Shown here in pieces: positions 8,458 through 17,128 of a DNA stretch of 64,000 nt (position 1 is the first letter of the stretch; each line of letters starts with the position of its first letter). Below the pieces are notes generated by a model, which was given only the letters and a program-made list of their open reading frames with translations, had not been told where the DNA came from and did not search any database. Source of the stretch: Lentisphaerota bacterium (GTDB lineage Bacteria > Verrucomicrobiota > Lentisphaeria > Victivallales > Victivallaceae); contig SUVW01000005.1 in NCBI GenBank assembly GCA_015061815.1, forward strand, positions 62,001 through 126,000, given 5' to 3'. The position numbers and the translations under genes were made by a program.

Positions 8458-9761
8458 TGCTATACGATTTTATCATATCTTCCGGTGCATTTGAAGTTGT
8501 GTCTGCGCTTCAGAATGCCGGATTTGAAACTTATATTGTCGGAGGAGCGATCCGCGATCTGCTTTTGCAGAGCAAGCCAAAAGATTTTGATATATCCACT
8601 TCGGCAACTCCGGAAGAGATCCGTCAGGTGTTCGGCCGGCGCAAGGCGCGTATTATCGGGAAACGTTTCAGGTTGACTCATGTGATGATCGGCAAAGAGC
8701 TGTTTGAAGTAAGTACTTTCCGGCGAATGCCTCCGGCGCAATCTGAAAACAGCCGGGATGAAAAGTTCAGTTCCATGCCGGAAAATATGATTTTTTCCGA
8801 TAATTTTTATGGAACTTCCGAAGAGGATGCTTTCCGCAGGGATTTTACCGTAAACGCTCTTTTTTATGATCCGGTGAAAAAGGAATTGATCGACTATACC
8901 GGCATGGGAGTCAAGGATATCGAAGCCAGAGTGGTTCGGGCAATCGGTGATCCGGCTCTGCGTTTTGAAGAAGATCCGGTGCGGATGATCCGGGCCTTGA
9001 AACTGGTGGCACAATTTGATTTTTCACTGGATAGCTTCACCGAAAACGCACTTTTTGCCAAACTGCCGCTGCTTTGTCATGCTTCATCCGGCAGATTGTC
9101 TTTGGAATTGGAAAAAATCCTGAAATCATTTTATTCCGATCGTCATTTTGAAGTATTTTTTGATTACGGATTGTTGAACTATTTTTTACCGGAACTTTCC
9201 GCTGTATGGGGCCTGGAGGAGTGCAAACGGGCATTGGATTTGATCTATGAACGCAATTGCCGGGTTGAAAGCGGCATTTACCGTGACAGTATTTCTCTGG
9301 CTCTGGCGGCATTTGCTCTGCCGTTCGCTGTATCAGAAGCCGGTGATCCGGCGGTGGAATTTTGGGGAAACCGGGATGAAAATGTGACCAATATAATGCA
9401 TTTCTGGGTCAATAAAATATTTTCGCCGCAGATATTGATGGTAAAAGTCCGTGAGGCGGCTGTGCGTATAATGATGATGCAAAGTGTTCTGGAACATGCG
9501 GAGGCTGCAGATATTCCGCAGTTGATGCGTTACAAATCTTATGCACACGCCCGGGAATTGCTGATCATCCGGCACTTGGCCAATGGTGAAGATTGTTCGG
9601 AATTGGAAAAAAAGTTTCCTCCGGGGTGTGACAAAGGAGAATTCCGGCCGGGAAATGCCAAAGTACCGAAAAAGAAGCCGGGCAAAAGCAGATCCCGGGG
9701 ACGCGGATACCGGAAAAAGGGCAGACGCCCGGAGTTGCCGCCGGATTTTTCCGTAGAGTGA
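8457..9761 (+). CDS. pcnB: Poly(A) polymerase / CCA-adding-type nucleotidyltransferase
   Basis: Start overlaps the nadB stop (TAATG). ETYIVGGAIRDLLLQSKPKDFDISTSATPEEI, RDFTVNALFYDP, RFEEDPVRMIRALKLVAQFDF; basic C-terminal tail. Confidence 0.88.
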   Translation: MLYDFIISSGAFEVVSALQNAGFETYIVGGAIRDLLLQSKPKDFDISTSATPEEIRQVFGRRKARIIGKRFRLTHVMIGKELFEVSTFRRMPPAQSENSRDEKFSSMPENMIFSDNFYGTSEEDAFRRDFTVNALFYDPVKKELIDYTGMGVKDIEARVVRAIGDPALRFEEDPVRMIRALKLVAQFDFSLDSFTENALFAKLPLLCHASSGRLSLELEKILKSFYSDRHFEVFFDYGLLNYFLPELSAVWGLEECKRALDLIYERNCRVESGIYRDSISLALAAFALPFAVSEAGDPAVEFWGNRDENVTNIMHFWVNKIFSPQILMVKVREAAVRIMMMQSVLEHAEAADIPQLMRYKSYAHARELLIIRHLANGEDCSELEKKFPPGCDKGEFRPGNAKVPKKKPGKSRSRGRGYRKKGRRPELPPDFSVE

Positions 9762-9870
9762 AATACAGGCAATGACAGAGCCGGTTTCAAAAGTGTTCAA
9801 AAAACTTTTGAAAAGCTTTTACGATTGCCTCTGCAAAATATAGGATCAGGAACGGACGGGACGAAGGCAG

Positions 9871-11157
9871 ATGAAAAATTTTTTTGCTGCAGTAATATTT
9901 GTGTTAAGCGGGATTTTGCCGTTGTCAGGAGAAGTTTTGTACGATGCTTCCGGCCGTCCGGTCCGTTATGCCGGAATTTGCAACTCTTCCCCGGTAAAAG
10001 TCATTGACTGTACGCCAAGCCGGGATGAATTTCGGGGGATTTGGGTGGCTGTTGTGGAAAATATTGATTTCCCGAAGCATAAAAATGCCGCAGCTTTTCA
10101 GCAGAGCTTCCGTACAGTGGTGCGCAATATCCGCAATGCCGGTTTTACCGCGTTGATTTTTCAGATCCGGGCTAATTGCGATGCTTTTTATCCTTCTGCT
10201 TATGCTCCCTGGTCACGCTGGTTGTCGGGTAAGGAGGGAGTCGGTTTGGGGGGATTTGATCCGTTGCGTTTTATGGTGGATGAGTGTCACCGGGCCGGAT
10301 TGGAGTTTCACGCATGGTTCAATCCTTACCGGGTGGCCGGCAAAACGTCTGTGCCGGTGAAAAAATATCTTTCCTCGCTGGCTCCGGGGAATTTCGCCCG
10401 CCGTAATCCGGGGTGCGTTCTGGTGAAAAAGCATCCGGATGGCAATCAGCTTTTTCTTGATCCCGGAATGCCGCAGGTCGTGGAACATATAACGCAGGTG
10501 GTGCGGGAGGTTTTGGAAAAATATCCGGTGGATGCCATTCATTTTGATGATTATTTTTATCCTTATGAAAAACTTGACAAAGAGGATATACAGACATTCC
10601 GCCGTTTCAATCCGCAGAAGTTGAGTTTGGATAATTGGCGCAGAAGCAATACGGAAAAGTTGATCCTGCAGGTGAAATTGACCATTACCCGCCACAATAT
10701 CCTGCGTAAACGCAAGGTGCGTTTCGGGGTAAGCCCTTTTGGTATCTGGGGCAACCGTCAAAGTACTTCTGCCGGTTCTCTGACCAAGGGGAAAGAGAGT
10801 TTTTTTACCTTGTTCGCAGATACCCGGAAATGGGTGAAATTGCACTATGTTGACTACATTGTTCCCCAGATATATTGGCCGTTTGACCATGATGTGGCGG
10901 CGTATGCGGCGTTGACAGACTGGTGGTGTTCGGTGGTTCAGGGAACGAAGGTGAAATTATACATCGGTATCGGGGCGTATAATGGCGGCAAATGGCAGAT
11001 CGATGAATTGAAAAATCAGGTGCGTTACAACCGCATGCGGCGTCAGGTTTCCGGAGCGGCATTTTTTTCGTACCGGTCATTTTTCGGTAAAGAGCGTAAT
11101 CGTGGTGCGCTCCGGCTTTTGGAATTTTTCCGGCAGACGTTGCAGAAAGGACGATAA
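9871..11157 (+). CDS. GHL10/DUF187 (YngK-like) glycoside-hydrolase-like exported protein
   Basis: N-terminal signal-like MKNFFAAVIFVLSGILPLSGE; EFRGIWVAVVENIDFP, QIRANCDAFYPSAYAPWS, GLEFHAWFNPYR. Confidence 0.82.
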   Translation: MKNFFAAVIFVLSGILPLSGEVLYDASGRPVRYAGICNSSPVKVIDCTPSRDEFRGIWVAVVENIDFPKHKNAAAFQQSFRTVVRNIRNAGFTALIFQIRANCDAFYPSAYAPWSRWLSGKEGVGLGGFDPLRFMVDECHRAGLEFHAWFNPYRVAGKTSVPVKKYLSSLAPGNFARRNPGCVLVKKHPDGNQLFLDPGMPQVVEHITQVVREVLEKYPVDAIHFDDYFYPYEKLDKEDIQTFRRFNPQKLSLDNWRRSNTEKLILQVKLTITRHNILRKRKVRFGVSPFGIWGNRQSTSAGSLTKGKESFFTLFADTRKWVKLHYVDYIVPQIYWPFDHDVAAYAALTDWWCSVVQGTKVKLYIGIGAYNGGKWQIDELKNQVRYNRMRRQVSGAAFFSYRSFFGKERNRGALRLLEFFRQTLQKGR

Positions 11158-11162
11158 AAAAG

Positions 11163-12050
11163 ATGCTGGTTCAGTTTGACTGTTATAAGTGTATATTCAA
11201 TCAGATTGTGGAAATGGCGAAATCTTCTTCGGAGGATGACAGAGTCCGTCGCCGGATGCTGCGTGATTTTATCGGGCAGGTGGTGGCGCATGCAGATGAT
11301 TCAACCCCGCCGGAAATGGCTTCGCACTTTTATGATATTTATTGCCGGGAAACCGGAATCGAAGACCCTTTCGCGCAGATAAAGGAGAAATCCACGCAAC
11401 TGGCACGACAGCTGTATGATGAATTTGCCGGACTGGTTAAACAGGCAGATGATCCGTTGGCAATGGCTTTGCGGATCGTTATCGGCGGCAATGTGATCGA
11501 TTTCGGTGCGAATCCGGATTTTCAGCTTTCGCAAGCTGCCGATGCCATCCGGCAGACGATAGATCTGCCGGTGGATGAAACTATGTTGGAACTTTTACGG
11601 GCCAAAGCCGCTGCCGCCGGGACAGTGTTTTATATTCTGGATAATTGCGGCGAAGCGGTTTTAGACCGATTGCTGCTCGAATATTTGGGCGGACCGGATA
11701 AAGTCACTCTCGGCGTGAGGGGTAAACCGATCCTCAATGATATTACTCCGGCAGAATTGGCTGCTTCTGATTTGGCGGATTATCGGGTTATTGATACCGG
11801 TGACCGGGCTCCCGGAGTTTCTTTGCGCCACTCCAGGCCGGAATTTCTGCAAAAACTCTATGCAAGCGATCTGGTTATAGCCAAAGGGCAGGGTAATTTT
11901 GAATCTCTGGGAGATGTGCCGGGGTTGGAGAATTTATTCTTTTTGTTCCGGGTCAAGTGTCCGGTTATTGCGGCGCAGACCCGGGCGGAACCGGGGTCTT
12001 TGCAGATCCGCCGGGGAAAAGCGGCAGAAACGCTTGAAGAAAGCATGTAA
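11163..12050 (+). CDS. DUF89/ARMT1-like damage-control phosphatase family protein
   Basis: CYKCIFNQ, GNVIDFGANPD, FYILDNCGEAVLDRLLLEYL, DLVIAKGQGNFESL. Confidence 0.85.
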   Translation: MLVQFDCYKCIFNQIVEMAKSSSEDDRVRRRMLRDFIGQVVAHADDSTPPEMASHFYDIYCRETGIEDPFAQIKEKSTQLARQLYDEFAGLVKQADDPLAMALRIVIGGNVIDFGANPDFQLSQAADAIRQTIDLPVDETMLELLRAKAAAAGTVFYILDNCGEAVLDRLLLEYLGGPDKVTLGVRGKPILNDITPAELAASDLADYRVIDTGDRAPGVSLRHSRPEFLQKLYASDLVIAKGQGNFESLGDVPGLENLFFLFRVKCPVIAAQTRAEPGSLQIRRGKAAETLEESM

Positions 12051-12110
12051 ATGATGTATATTTATCCGTGAATACGGAAAGATGACTTTTTTATAAAGGA
12101 GAGAGAAAAT

Positions 12111-14156
12111 ATGTCCGGCAAAGGATTTTTGAATGTAACATGTTGGTTGTTGATGTTTTGTGCTGCAACTTTGAATGGAGCGGATGCGGTAGTTGCAGAC
12201 AGCCGGTATACCCAGGGGGATTTCCGGCGAATAACGGCGATGACAGCTAAAATCCTTGATCAGAATCATTATTCGCAAGTAAAAATGACTCCGGAACTTT
12301 CCCGTAAAATATTTGATTTTTATTTTGATGCGCTGGATCCGATGCACATGTTTTTTACCGATGGTGAGATCAAACGTTTTACCATTTACCGGGATTCTCT
12401 GGGAAGTTCTCTCCAGTACGGGGAATATGAATTTGCTTTTCAGATTTATGACCTTTACCGCCGCCGTTATGCGGATTACCGGAAGTTTACCGGAGAGATG
12501 CTGGCGAAAAAGATCGATTTTACCATAGATGAAGAGTTGACGGCCGACCCCGGCAAGCAGCCGCGACCGGAAAACAAACAGGCAATGCATGAATTGTGGC
12601 GCAAGCATATCAAAAACGAATTGCTCACGATCCGTCTGCGTGAACGGGCTGAAGCTGATGAAAAAAGCAAATCCGGCGGCAAAAAAAGTGCGGGCAATGC
12701 CAAAGATCCGGCGAAAGTCATTTTGCAGCGGCAGCGGGATGTCAGCAACAATATCGAAAAACGCGACCGGATCGATATTTTGGGAATACTGCTGGATGCA
12801 ATGGCACGGGCATACGGAGCGCATTCGGATTATCAGGCTCCCAAGTTGAGTGAAGATTTTGAAATACACATGTCACTGTCCTTATCCGGTATCGGCGCAA
12901 CATTGACCAACGAAGACGGTTATGTGAAGATCGTGGAATTGGTTCCCGGCGGTCCGGCCGCTCAATCCGGTAAGTTGAAAGTCAACGACCGTATTGTATC
13001 GCTGACGCAGGAAAATGGTGAATTTATCGATCTTATTGATATGCCGGTAAGCAAAGCAGTGCAGTATATCCGGGGTGAAAAAGGGAGCAAGGTCACGTTG
13101 GATATCCTTTCCGGCAACTCTTCTGCGCCGGTGAAAGTGACGCTTATCCGCGACAAAGTGAATTTGACCGCCGGTGCTGCGAAAGGGGAGATCAAAGAGA
13201 GCAATGGGGCAAAAGTCGGAGTGATCACACTCCCCTCATTTTACATGGATTTTGAAGCAGTGATGCGTGGTGATGCCAATGCACGGCGGGCAAGCAGGGA
13301 TGTTTTGCAAATAATCGAAAAATTCAAAGCGCAGTCAGTGGACAGTATATTGCTTGATTTGCGCGGCAACGGAGGCGGCAGTTTACCGGATGCAGTTGCT
13401 TTGACCGGGTTGTTCTTATCCGGCGGAACGGTGGTTCAGGTAAGTACACTTGCTGGTGTGGAACTGGAAAAAGATCCATCGCCGGAAGTGGCGTATAACG
13501 GCCCTCTGGTGATCCTTACCAGTAAATTATCGGCATCATCGACGGAGATTTTGACCGGGGCACTGCGGGATACCAACCGGGCAGTGGTTGTCGGTGACAG
13601 CCGGACATTCGGCAAGGGGACGGTGTTGCGGGTGGAGTCGCTTGACCGTTACAACAGCTGGTTCCGCAAGCATTTACCGGCAGGTTCACTGACCTTTGAA
13701 ATAGCGATGTTTTTCCGGCCGGGCGGCAGTTCGGTTCAGCAGTTGGGGATATCACCGGATATTCAGCTGCCGTCATTGACCGAGGAGATGAAAGTCGGCG
13801 AAATATTCCTTGACAATCACTTGCCCTGGGATTCGATTGCGCCGGTGACCGGGAAGAAATGGGATACAGAGCTGGATAAAAAAATTGCGGTGTTGAAAAA
13901 GAAATCGGATGCCAGGATCGCGGCTGATCGTGATTATCAGGCATTTATCCGTCAGATAGAATTGTTCCGTTCGGTGCGTGACCGGAAAAGTATATCGCTG
14001 AATGAGAATAAGCGTTATGCTGAATACCGCCGGGAAAAAGAGATTTCCGAGGAGGCCGACCGGCTTTTTACCGAGGGAGACTCCGGAAAAAAGAACAACC
14101 GCGATGTAGTGCTTGAGGAAGCGGTGAATATCGCAGCCGACTTGAGCAGATTGTAA
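12111..14156 (+). CDS. prc: Carboxy-terminal processing protease (tail-specific protease)
   Basis: PDZ-like IGATLTNEDGYVKIVELVPGGPAAQSGKLKVNDRI; S41 core SILLDLRGNGGGSLPDAVALTGLF and LVILTSKLSASSTEILTGALRD; RBS GGAGAG. Confidence 0.93.
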   Translation: MSGKGFLNVTCWLLMFCAATLNGADAVVADSRYTQGDFRRITAMTAKILDQNHYSQVKMTPELSRKIFDFYFDALDPMHMFFTDGEIKRFTIYRDSLGSSLQYGEYEFAFQIYDLYRRRYADYRKFTGEMLAKKIDFTIDEELTADPGKQPRPENKQAMHELWRKHIKNELLTIRLRERAEADEKSKSGGKKSAGNAKDPAKVILQRQRDVSNNIEKRDRIDILGILLDAMARAYGAHSDYQAPKLSEDFEIHMSLSLSGIGATLTNEDGYVKIVELVPGGPAAQSGKLKVNDRIVSLTQENGEFIDLIDMPVSKAVQYIRGEKGSKVTLDILSGNSSAPVKVTLIRDKVNLTAGAAKGEIKESNGAKVGVITLPSFYMDFEAVMRGDANARRASRDVLQIIEKFKAQSVDSILLDLRGNGGGSLPDAVALTGLFLSGGTVVQVSTLAGVELEKDPSPEVAYNGPLVILTSKLSASSTEILTGALRDTNRAVVVGDSRTFGKGTVLRVESLDRYNSWFRKHLPAGSLTFEIAMFFRPGGSSVQQLGISPDIQLPSLTEEMKVGEIFLDNHLPWDSIAPVTGKKWDTELDKKIAVLKKKSDARIAADRDYQAFIRQIELFRSVRDRKSISLNENKRYAEYRREKEISEEADRLFTEGDSGKKNNRDVVLEEAVNIAADLSRL

Positions 14157-14267
14157 AACAGAAATTCCCGGAACAGCCGGGGATGAGAGGATATGCCCGG
14201 CGATGCCCGGCGGTGGATATCGGCCGGAAACTTGTAAAATTCCCGGCCGTGAAGAAGTGGCGGATCA

Positions 14268-15059
14268 TCAGGCCAGTCGGAGGATTCTGGCGGCATTGCC
14301 GCTGAAAATCATCTCCTTTTCAGTCTGCGGGATATCCAGTGCATTGATCGTTTCGATGGCAAAACGCATTTGCATCGGCCCTTGCAGCGGCACATCGGTA
14401 CCGAAGACGATATGTTCAGCTCCGGCCAGCGCATACATCTTTTCCATTACCCCCGGATAAACATACATCAGGAAATGGGCGGTGTCGATGAATACATTGT
14501 CCGGGCAGTCATCCATGATGCTTTCCAGCGAATCCATGTTGGGGAAATATGGATAATTACCGTTCTGAAAAATACCGGCCATGTGAGCCAGTACAAAGTT
14601 GGTATCCGGATGATGCCGAGCAATATCCACTACGGTTCCGGCCGGAGAGAACCCGGTGCCGGGCATACAGGAGACGTGAAAAAGCATCATCGGGGTCTGA
14701 TCGGCGATCGCTTCGACAGCGTTGCGGCAGCTTCTGGAATCCAGAGAGTAGCCGTGATAATCCGGATGGATCTTGACTCCTCTGAATTTGGAATTGCTTT
14801 TGAGAAGCTGCAGATCTTCAGCCGACTCCGGGAATACCGGATCGTACACCACATATCCCAACAGTTTTTCCGTCCGGCGCAGAACTGCATCCAATTCCGC
14901 ATTGCCTTCGCGGACATCGTACATGATGGCGCGGGAGGCGGAAAGACAAATTTTGTCCACTCCGGCCTGACGGCAGTATGATTCCAGAGTTCCGGCATCG
15001 GCCTGCCAGAACGGGGCAAAATTGATGTTGCCCAGATGGCCGTGTATGTCGATGATCAT
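14268..15059 (-). CDS. Amidohydrolase-2 family metal-dependent hydrolase
   Basis: MIIDIHGHLG; GVKIHPDYHGYSLD; VFGTDVPLQGP. Confidence 0.8.
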   Translation of the reverse strand: MIIDIHGHLGNINFAPFWQADAGTLESYCRQAGVDKICLSASRAIMYDVREGNAELDAVLRRTEKLLGYVVYDPVFPESAEDLQLLKSNSKFRGVKIHPDYHGYSLDSRSCRNAVEAIADQTPMMLFHVSCMPGTGFSPAGTVVDIARHHPDTNFVLAHMAGIFQNGNYPYFPNMDSLESIMDDCPDNVFIDTAHFLMYVYPGVMEKMYALAGAEHIVFGTDVPLQGPMQMRFAIETINALDIPQTEKEMIFSGNAARILRLA

Positions 15060-15061
15060 GA

Positions 15062-16225
15062 TTACACCTCAAGGATATTGAGCTGCCGGCCGAAACTTGA
15101 GAGTTCTTCCGCCGGACCGTCGGCGCGTACGATCAATCCGTCTTCCCAGCGGAATCCCATATGGTTACGGTGCAGGAAAACATCTCCCATAAAGGTCATA
15201 TTTTCCTCAAGTACGTAATCGGAAGAGGTTTCCAGAAATGGGAATTCACATTCCATTTGTCCGCATCCGTGTGCCGGACCGTAGAGAATGGCATCGCCGT
15301 AGCCCTGATCGGCAATATAGCCATGAACTTTTCTGGCCACATCTCCGGCCTTGACTCCGGCCCGCATCAGATCGAAATCCATATTCAGGGCATCCAGACC
15401 GACCTGCATAAATTTGCGGATCTCATCCGGACACTTGCCAAGAACCACCGGCCGGCCGATACTGCTGCTGTACCCCTCAACTTTGGCACCGATGCTGAAG
15501 TGGATGATTTCGCCGGTTTGCACCTTTCGCAGAGAAGGACGGCTGATCGCCTGATCGGAATTGGGGCCGGAACAGCACCAGACCGGATATCCGGTGGCTT
15601 CAGCTCCATTGGCGAGCATGGCGGCGGTGGCGATGCCGCACAATTCAGCTTCGGTCATGCCGGGTTTGATATTTTCCAGAACAGCTTTGAAGCCGAGTTC
15701 AGAAATTTTCGCTGATTTACGCAGACATTCGAGTTCCAGCGGAGATTTTTTCATAAATACCGGGCGCAGGATCGCATCGGCATTGACAATATGTTCAATG
15801 CCGTTCAAAGCCTCCGCAATGTTGATCATAATGGAGTAGGGGAACATATGAAAACCGGTGATGCCGAGTTTTTTGACTTCAAACTTTTTCATGATCGTCT
15901 TCCAGTCCGGATGGGAGGAACCGGGGTAATCCGGCTGAGATGATTCCCGGAAATCCATTGTCTGGATGACGGTGGCAAGTTTGGAGCGTGACGAGGCGTA
16001 GGTGAGTGATTCCGGGCCGATGATCAGAGCTGCTTCTCCGCTTCTGGGGATCAGGACTCCGGCGGTTTCAAAGCTGGGCCAGTAATCAGAGAAGTAACGT
16101 ACTCCCGCCGGTTCTGATTCAGTGGAAAACACCAGAAATGCATCCAGATCCGTTCCCGCGAGAACTGCCTGTGCGCGCCGGATGCGGTCATTGAATTCTG
16201 CTTGAGTCAAAATTGATTCACTCAT
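15062..16225 (-). CDS. M24-family (Xaa-Pro aminopeptidase-like) protein
   Basis: N-terminal creatinase-like domain plus M24 fold (KPGMTEAELCGIATAAM..., YGPAHGCGQMECEFP..., ENMTFMGDVFL...MGFRWEDGLIV). Confidence 0.82.
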   Translation of the reverse strand: MSESILTQAEFNDRIRRAQAVLAGTDLDAFLVFSTESEPAGVRYFSDYWPSFETAGVLIPRSGEAALIIGPESLTYASSRSKLATVIQTMDFRESSQPDYPGSSHPDWKTIMKKFEVKKLGITGFHMFPYSIMINIAEALNGIEHIVNADAILRPVFMKKSPLELECLRKSAKISELGFKAVLENIKPGMTEAELCGIATAAMLANGAEATGYPVWCCSGPNSDQAISRPSLRKVQTGEIIHFSIGAKVEGYSSSIGRPVVLGKCPDEIRKFMQVGLDALNMDFDLMRAGVKAGDVARKVHGYIADQGYGDAILYGPAHGCGQMECEFPFLETSSDYVLEENMTFMGDVFLHRNHMGFRWEDGLIVRADGPAEELSSFGRQLNILEV

Positions 16226-16345
16226 AATTTACCTCTCTTTTTGATTTGACGGGATTTCCCGTTTTTTTGATTGACAAAATAAACAGCTTTGTGTATATTA
16301 TACAACGCAAGAGCGCAGAAGTAAATGTAAAAAAGGTGCAAAAAG

Positions 16346-17125
16346 ATGTCAAATATCGCCAGCTCTCTCTTTTCGGTGAAAATATTGAATTGCGGTTTTA
16401 TTCCGGATGTTCCCCGCTGGCAATATCAGAAAGCAAGCATCCCGACATGGCGTTTTTACTGGAATCCGGAACCCGGAGCGTGGGTCTCTTCTCATGCTGA
16501 AGATATCGCCCTGACTCCGGATGTGGCGGTTCTCATTCCGCCGCAAACGCCATTCGCCACCCGTTCGGAACGGGTTTTTGCCCATTTTTATGTTCACTTT
16601 TCGCTGCCGGATATTGCTTCGGCGCGGCGGTTGATCTGGAAACTGCCGGCTCAAAAGATATTGGCACCATGTATTGCCGGAAATCCGGGGGCGTTGACCT
16701 TCCGGCAATTGAATATGGCGGCGGCAGCGGCGGTCAATTCTGCTCTTTTGATGCTGCCGGAGAGTGCCTTGTGTCAGGAGGCGGCTCCGGCGGGAAATGA
16801 TGTTTTCAACAAAGCGATGCAGATCATTGAAAATGATCCGGGATTTTCCTGCAGCTGCGAAGAACTGGCAAAACTCTGTCAGAGCAGTGTCAACACTTTG
16901 CAGCGGCAATTTCTGAAAGCTACCGGGGTAACGGTCAAAAAATGGATACTGAACCGGAAAATGGAATATGCCGCCCAGCTGCTGATCTATCGCGGTTCTT
17001 CGATAAAAGAGTGTGCCGATCAACTTGGATTTGCCGACCGGTATCATTTTTCCAAAGTTTTCAAACTTTACTTTGGCATCACCCCCGCCCAATTTGTCCG
17101 CAGCGGCGGCATACCTCTGCCGTGA
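16346..17125 (+). CDS. AraC-family transcriptional regulator
   Basis: C-terminal double HTH: CEELAKLCQSSVNTLQRQFLKATGVTVKKWILNRKMEYAAQLLIYRGSSIKECADQLGFADRYHFSKVFKLYFGITPAQF. Confidence 0.92.
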   Translation: MSNIASSLFSVKILNCGFIPDVPRWQYQKASIPTWRFYWNPEPGAWVSSHAEDIALTPDVAVLIPPQTPFATRSERVFAHFYVHFSLPDIASARRLIWKLPAQKILAPCIAGNPGALTFRQLNMAAAAAVNSALLMLPESALCQEAAPAGNDVFNKAMQIIENDPGFSCSCEELAKLCQSSVNTLQRQFLKATGVTVKKWILNRKMEYAAQLLIYRGSSIKECADQLGFADRYHFSKVFKLYFGITPAQFVRSGGIPLP

Positions 17126-17128
17126 ATA

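Noticed and set aside
9785-9813. TTTCAAAAGT...ACTTTTGAAA hairpin after pcnB as a terminator
   Set aside because: Ten-bp AT-rich stem without a clear T-run; too weak to call.
14219-14249. CGGCCGGAAACTTGTAAAATTCCCGGCCG hairpin and GATGCCCGGC repeats between convergent prc and amidohydrolase genes
   Set aside because: Could be a bidirectional terminator but lacks a U-tract. CCGG-rich words are common in this genome, so low specificity.
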